A stretch of 9,136 bases of DNA from Chloroflexota bacterium (GTDB taxonomy: Bacteria; Chloroflexota; Anaerolineae; Anaerolineales; UBA4823): NCBI GenBank assembly GCA_023395675.1, contig JAEWYL010000292.1, forward strand, positions 1 to 9,136, read 5' to 3'. Positions within the stretch are counted from its first letter, which is position 1; each line of letters begins with the position of its first letter. Below, piece by piece: positions 6,284 to 9,136 of the stretch. Below the pieces are notes generated by a model, which had not been told where the DNA came from, ran no database searches, and saw only the letters and a program-made list of their open reading frames with translations. Both the position numbers and the translations under genes were made by a program.

Positions 6284-7235
6284 AGAAGCGGCAGAGTGCT
6301 GCCGGCGGGTCATCGATGAGGTCGAAAAGGCGATTGTCGGTAAACGCGAAAGCCTGTTGAAGCTCATGGCGGCTTTTCTCACTTCTGGCGGGCATATCCT
6401 GCTGGAAGATTATCCGGGGCTGGCAAAGACTCTGATCGCAAACAGCTTTGCCACAGCCCTGGGGATGGACTTCAAGCGGGTTCAATTTACCCCAGACTTA
6501 TTGCCCGGAGACATTTCAGGGGGCTTTATCTATGACAACCGGAAGGGTGAATTTGTCCTGCGCAAAGGTCCGCTGTTCACCCATATCCTTTTAGCGGATG
6601 AAATCAACCGGGCGTCGCCGAAAACTCAATCGGCCCTCCTGGAGGCCATGCAAGAATGCCAGGTTTCCCTCGAAGGGGAGATCCTCGCATTACAGGAACC
6701 TTTTATTGTGATCGCCACCCAGAACCCCATCGAGTACGAAGGTACTTTCCCTTTGCCGGAGGCGCAGCTTGACCGTTTCCTGGTGCGCTTATCGATCGGG
6801 TATCCTACCCTGGAGGAGGAACAGGAGATTCTGTCCAGGCGCTGCGACCGAAAACAAGATTCTGTCGCCCTGGCGACCGTCATCACGCCTGCCGCATTTT
6901 TGGCCATGCGGCGGGTGGTAGAAAATGTCTTTGTGGAGGCGGATATCCAGCGCTATATCGTCCAGATCGTGGAAAAAACCCGGGCGCAGCGGGATGTGGA
7001 ACTGGGGGCCAGCCCGCGCGGCTCGCTGGCGTTGTTAAAACTCGCCCGGGCCTGGGCGGCGATCCATGGCCGGGACTATGTGATCCCCGATGATATTAAG
7101 CTCCTCGCCCCGTCTGTTCTTTGCCACCGGCTGATCCTGGAACCGGAATTGTGGGGCTCGAAAAAAGCGGAACAGGCCATCGTCGAGCGTGTCATTCAAT
7201 CCGTACCCATCCCGGTTGCTCCTGCGCAGCCATGA
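6249..7235 (+). CDS. MoxR family AAA+ ATPase
   Basis: A full-length 328-aa MoxR ATPase. It shows Walker A in its usual MoxR form, EDYPGLAKT at 53-61, with K60 and T61 binding nucleotide. Walker B ILLADE at 113-118 is followed by INRASPKTQSALLEAM. Sensor 1 lies in IATQNPIEYEGTFPLPEAQLDRF (about 155-177), with N159 and the arginine-finger region. The sensor 2 motif ASPRGSLALLKLARAWA (254-270) includes R257. A C-terminal helical lid follows. MoxR proteins are ATP-driven chaperones or maturation factors, usually working with a VWA or VWA-like partner. That partner here is the DUF58 gene, which starts in an ATGA overlap at the end of this gene. The ATG lies within the end of the preceding gene and has only a weak purine stretch (GGAGATG near 6239) ahead of it. 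Ribosomes probably arrive by re-initiation or coupling. Confidence 0.96.
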   Translation: MTDYRAVPGTVEEAAECCRRVIDEVEKAIVGKRESLLKLMAAFLTSGGHILLEDYPGLAKTLIANSFATALGMDFKRVQFTPDLLPGDISGGFIYDNRKGEFVLRKGPLFTHILLADEINRASPKTQSALLEAMQECQVSLEGEILALQEPFIVIATQNPIEYEGTFPLPEAQLDRFLVRLSIGYPTLEEEQEILSRRCDRKQDSVALATVITPAAFLAMRRVVENVFVEADIQRYIVQIVEKTRAQRDVELGASPRGSLALLKLARAWAAIHGRDYVIPDDIKLLAPSVLCHRLILEPELWGSKKAEQAIVERVIQSVPIPVAPAQP

Positions 7236-8491
7236 ATCAAAAACTGAGCCTGATTTTCTGGATCCTCACCGTTCTTTTCCTGGCTGCGCTCGTCAGCCGG
7301 AATGGAGCCTTCATACTGCTGGCGCTGCCATTCCTGGCTTTCCTGTGGGCGGCCTTGCTGGAAGCCCCGGGAGAAATCCATTTGGACGCAGCCAGAGAAG
7401 TCGGCGTCCGGCGCAGTTTTGAGGGGCAGCCGGTACAGGTGCGCTTGAGGCTGACCAATTCCGGGTCCCCGATCGCACGCCTGCAGGTCAGGGAAGCGCT
7501 GCATCCAAAAGCGCGCCTGGTGGGTGGAACCCTGGAGGGCCGCTTTGCCCTTACAGACAGGGAGGGGATCGAGCTGGAGTATACCTTCCAGGCCTCGCGC
7601 GGCTGTTACAACTGGGAGACGGCCAGCCTGACCGCGAGCGATCCTTTCGGGCTGTTCGAAATACCCCTGGAACTCAGGGCGGAAGCGCAGGTCCTGGTCC
7701 TGCCGAAACCGCTCCGCCTGCGCCGCTGGGGGCACCGGCCGCGCCCTACCGTACAGAGCAGCGGTCCGTACCTTTCCCGCGCTCCCGGAACGGGGATTGA
7801 TTTTTGGGGGTTGAGAGAGTACCGGCCCGGCGATCCCTTGCGTTCGATCAACTGGCGTACGACAGCCCGCCGTCCGGGGGCGTTTTTCTCGAAAGTGTAC
7901 GAACGGGAAGAGATGGCCGATATCGGCTTGCTGCTGGACGCCCGCGCCGCGGCCTACCCGGAGACGGAAGCAGCGGACCTGTACGAATATGCCGTCCAGG
8001 CTGCGGCTGCTCTCGCCGGGCACTACCTGGCCGCCGGCAATCGTGTATCCATGCTGGTCTTGAGCGACCGGCTGGTCCACGTCTTTCCGGGTTATGGAAA
8101 ACGCCAGCTGGCGCGCATCCTGGACGTGCTGGCGGGCAGCGCTCCCGGCGAAATCGTCACCCTCGAGACGCTCGGGCATTTCCCGGCCCGCCTGTTTCCC
8201 CCCCATTCTGTGATCGTGCTGGTCAGCCCGCTGCTCCAGGACGATCTCCGCCTCCTGGAGCGCCTGCGGGCGGAAGGTTACCAGCTGCTGCTCGTCAGCC
8301 CCTCTGCGGCCCAACCGGTTGTGCTCGCCCGCTCCGAGAACGCTTACGGCTCCTTAGCCGGGCGCGCCGCGGCCCTCGAACGGGCTGTCCTGCTGCGCAG
8401 GATGCGGAGGAAAGGCGTGCAGGTCGTCGATTGGGAGGTACGCCAGCCATTGGTCAAGACCCTGCAGTCCGTGCGTTTTCTGAGGAGGTGA
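7232..8491 (+). CDS. DUF58 domain-containing protein (VWA-like MoxR partner)
   Basis: The protein has 419 aa from ATG 7232. Two hydrophobic segments lie near the N-terminus (about 7-20 and 25-43). A beta-rich region follows (RSFEGQPVQVRLRLTNSG at 61-78, then SRGCYNWETASLTASDPFGLF). The DUF58 signature is GTGIDFWGLREYRPGDPLRSINW at about 186-208, followed by RTTARRPGAFFSK and then IGLLLDAR at 231-238, which matches the first strand of a VWA-like fold. The later part has VSMLVLSDR (272-280) and alternating strands and helices up to LLRRMRRKGVQVVDW. DUF58 proteins are almost always coded after moxR genes and are thought to be the membrane-bound partner of the ATPase. A complete DxSxS metal site is not obvious: the aspartate of LLLDAR is there, but the serines are not. 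The start in ATGA is preferred over upstream in-frame codons, which fall inside moxR. Confidence 0.93.
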   Translation: MNQKLSLIFWILTVLFLAALVSRNGAFILLALPFLAFLWAALLEAPGEIHLDAAREVGVRRSFEGQPVQVRLRLTNSGSPIARLQVREALHPKARLVGGTLEGRFALTDREGIELEYTFQASRGCYNWETASLTASDPFGLFEIPLELRAEAQVLVLPKPLRLRRWGHRPRPTVQSSGPYLSRAPGTGIDFWGLREYRPGDPLRSINWRTTARRPGAFFSKVYEREEMADIGLLLDARAAAYPETEAADLYEYAVQAAAALAGHYLAAGNRVSMLVLSDRLVHVFPGYGKRQLARILDVLAGSAPGEIVTLETLGHFPARLFPPHSVIVLVSPLLQDDLRLLERLRAEGYQLLLVSPSAAQPVVLARSENAYGSLAGRAAALERAVLLRRMRRKGVQVVDWEVRQPLVKTLQSVRFLRR

Positions 8492-8497
8492 GAAGAA

Positions 8498-9013
8498 ATG
8501 TCCCGGGCGATTCTTCACCAGCTCTGCCACCTTGCGGCGGCCGGTCTCATGCTGGGCGCGTTTGCAGAGGCCGGGGTCTGGTGGGGGGTGATCCTCCTGC
8601 CGGCGCTGGCGCTTTTCGGCCTGCTCCCGCGCCGCCGCCGTCCCGGATGGTCTGCCTCGGCCCTGTTGGTCGGGTACGCCGGCTGCGCGGCGGGTGGGTT
8701 GGTGTGCGCGGTTGCGCCGCAGCTCCTGATCGCGGGAGCCGCCGCGGCCCTGGCCGGTTGGGAACTGGATGACCCGGGCCCGGGCCTGCCCGAAAAGCCG
8801 GCTGTTTCTCGGATGAGCCCGGTGGAGAAGCAGCACCTTTTCAGGCTGGGCAGCGCGATTGCCGCCGGGCTCGGCGCAGCGGAAGCCGGAACCTGGCTGA
8901 ACATCTCGCTGCCCTTCGGCGTTCAATTCTTCATCGCTCTGGTCGTCCTGTACAGCCTGTTCCAACTGGTTTCCTGCTCCAGGCGCTTTACGGCGGGCGG
9001 CAGTTCTTCCTAA
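8498..9013 (+). CDS. Small multi-pass membrane protein, last gene of the operon
   Basis: The protein has 171 aa and is rich in Ala, Gly and Leu. Likely membrane segments lie at about 10-22, 27-43, 53-88 (probably two helices) and 139-159. A polar loop with DDPGPGLPEKPAVSRMSPVEK (about 91-111) separates the helices, and an RRRRP patch at 45-49 suggests a cytoplasmic face. The Shine-Dalgarno AGGAGG (8483-8488) lies inside the end of the DUF58 gene, 9 nt before the ATG. It is one of the best in the operon, so this gene may be translated well independently. I do not recognise the family. It lacks the transglutaminase core expected of the protein that often ends MoxR/DUF58 clusters. A membrane subunit of the complex is the likeliest role. 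Confidence 0.85.
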   Translation: MSRAILHQLCHLAAAGLMLGAFAEAGVWWGVILLPALALFGLLPRRRRPGWSASALLVGYAGCAAGGLVCAVAPQLLIAGAAAALAGWELDDPGPGLPEKPAVSRMSPVEKQHLFRLGSAIAAGLGAAEAGTWLNISLPFGVQFFIALVVLYSLFQLVSCSRRFTAGGSSS

Positions 9014-9019
9014 CTTAGC

Positions 9020-9038
9020 CCCGTCCCAAAAGGTCGGG
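9020..9038 (+). terminator. Weak hairpin after the last operon gene
   Basis: CCCGTCC (9020-9026) and GGTCGGG (9032-9038) form a 7-bp stem with one T-T mismatch and a CAAAA loop, starting 7 nt after the stop codon. No T-run follows. It could therefore be an mRNA 3'-end stabiliser or a poor terminator, not a clear intrinsic one. Confidence 0.3.
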
Positions 9039-9048
9039 AAGTGAAATT

Positions 9049-9094
9049 AATGGTTCTCTCGCTCAATCCTTGCTGGATATTTTTGGGGAATTGT
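9049..9094 (-). repeat. Possible inverted third copy of the imperfect repeat
   Basis: TGGTTCTCTCGC at 9051-9062 is the exact reverse complement of GCGAGAGAACCA at 257-268 in copy A. Extending the alignment over the 46-bp core keeps about 25 of 46 positions with copy A and about 23 with copy B, so only the 12-bp block is strong. It lies after the last gene and points the opposite way to copies A and B. Confidence 0.3.
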
Positions 9095-9136
9095 GGGGGG
9101 GGGGCGGCCCAGTGCCCCCAAAAAAAAACAATAAGT
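9080..9136. other. Homopolymer-rich right edge with a possible hairpin
   Basis: TTTTTGGGG (9080-9088) can pair with CCCCAAAAA (9116-9124). Runs of ten G and nine A lie within the last 45 bp. The stem could be a terminator for either strand. The long homopolymers at a window edge may also reflect assembly or read-end noise. No gene is visible from 9014 to the end. Confidence 0.3.

Noticed and set aside
6297..6435. MoxR Walker A with Ala-Lys-Thr in place of Gly-Lys-Thr
   Set aside because: PGLAKT is the normal form in MoxR proteins, so this is not a broken P-loop.
7196..8314. 372-codon open frame on the minus strand
   Set aside because: It is antisense to the DUF58 gene, whose product matches its family throughout. 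The antisense peptide shows no recognisable motif.
7804..8772. 322-codon + strand frame overlapping DUF58 and the last gene
   Set aside because: The peptide is Arg/Gly/Pro-rich, and it lies in a different frame from two supported genes.
1..9136. tRNA, rRNA, CRISPR array, insertion sequence or att site
   Set aside because: I saw no clover-leaf or rRNA sequence, no regularly spaced direct repeats, and no transposase or integrase motifs in any frame.

Overview
The window is GC-rich DNA that most resembles a member of the Chloroflexota, probably Anaerolineae. This placement rests on recognising gene families (a very large MalT/LuxR-type ATPase regulator, a DUF6544 protein, a small 'DQAALHG' protein, and a MoxR/DUF58/DUF4129 set). 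It does not rest on any marker gene. All supported genes lie on the + strand.

Left edge (1-502): the last 26 codons of an unidentified gene, then about 420 bp without a gene. That stretch holds one copy of an imperfect repeat and a perfect 12-bp inverted repeat that could form a structured leader. Next (503-3253) is a 916-aa MalT-like regulator, an STAND-type ATPase with a LuxR helix-turn-helix at its C-terminus. A textbook intrinsic terminator (3280-3329) closes it.

Middle (3330-3581): a second gene-free stretch with another copy of the same imperfect repeat, just in front of the ribosome binding site of the next gene.

Right part (3582-9013): a tight seven-gene run that looks like a single operon. 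The order is DUF6544 membrane-anchored protein, 83-aa small protein, DUF4129 membrane protein, unidentified two-helix membrane protein, MoxR AAA+ ATPase, DUF58 protein, and a small multi-pass membrane protein. Four junctions overlap: three by 1 or 4 nt (TGATG or ATGA) and one by 35 nt. This implies translational coupling. MoxR ATPases with DUF58 (VWA-like) partners are thought to act as chaperone or maturation machines for membrane or exported targets. The transglutaminase-like protein that often accompanies such clusters is absent here, and the DUF6544 and 83-aa genes take the promoter-proximal positions.

The tail (9014-9136) has no gene. It holds a weak hairpin, a possible inverted third copy of the repeat, and long G and A homopolymers at the edge.

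The most interesting hypothesis is that the imperfect repeat in front of both the regulator and the operon is a shared control element, so that the MalT-like regulator governs the neighbouring MoxR/DUF58 operon. The possible inverted copy after the last gene argues instead for a dispersed intergenic repeat. The window alone cannot decide between the two.
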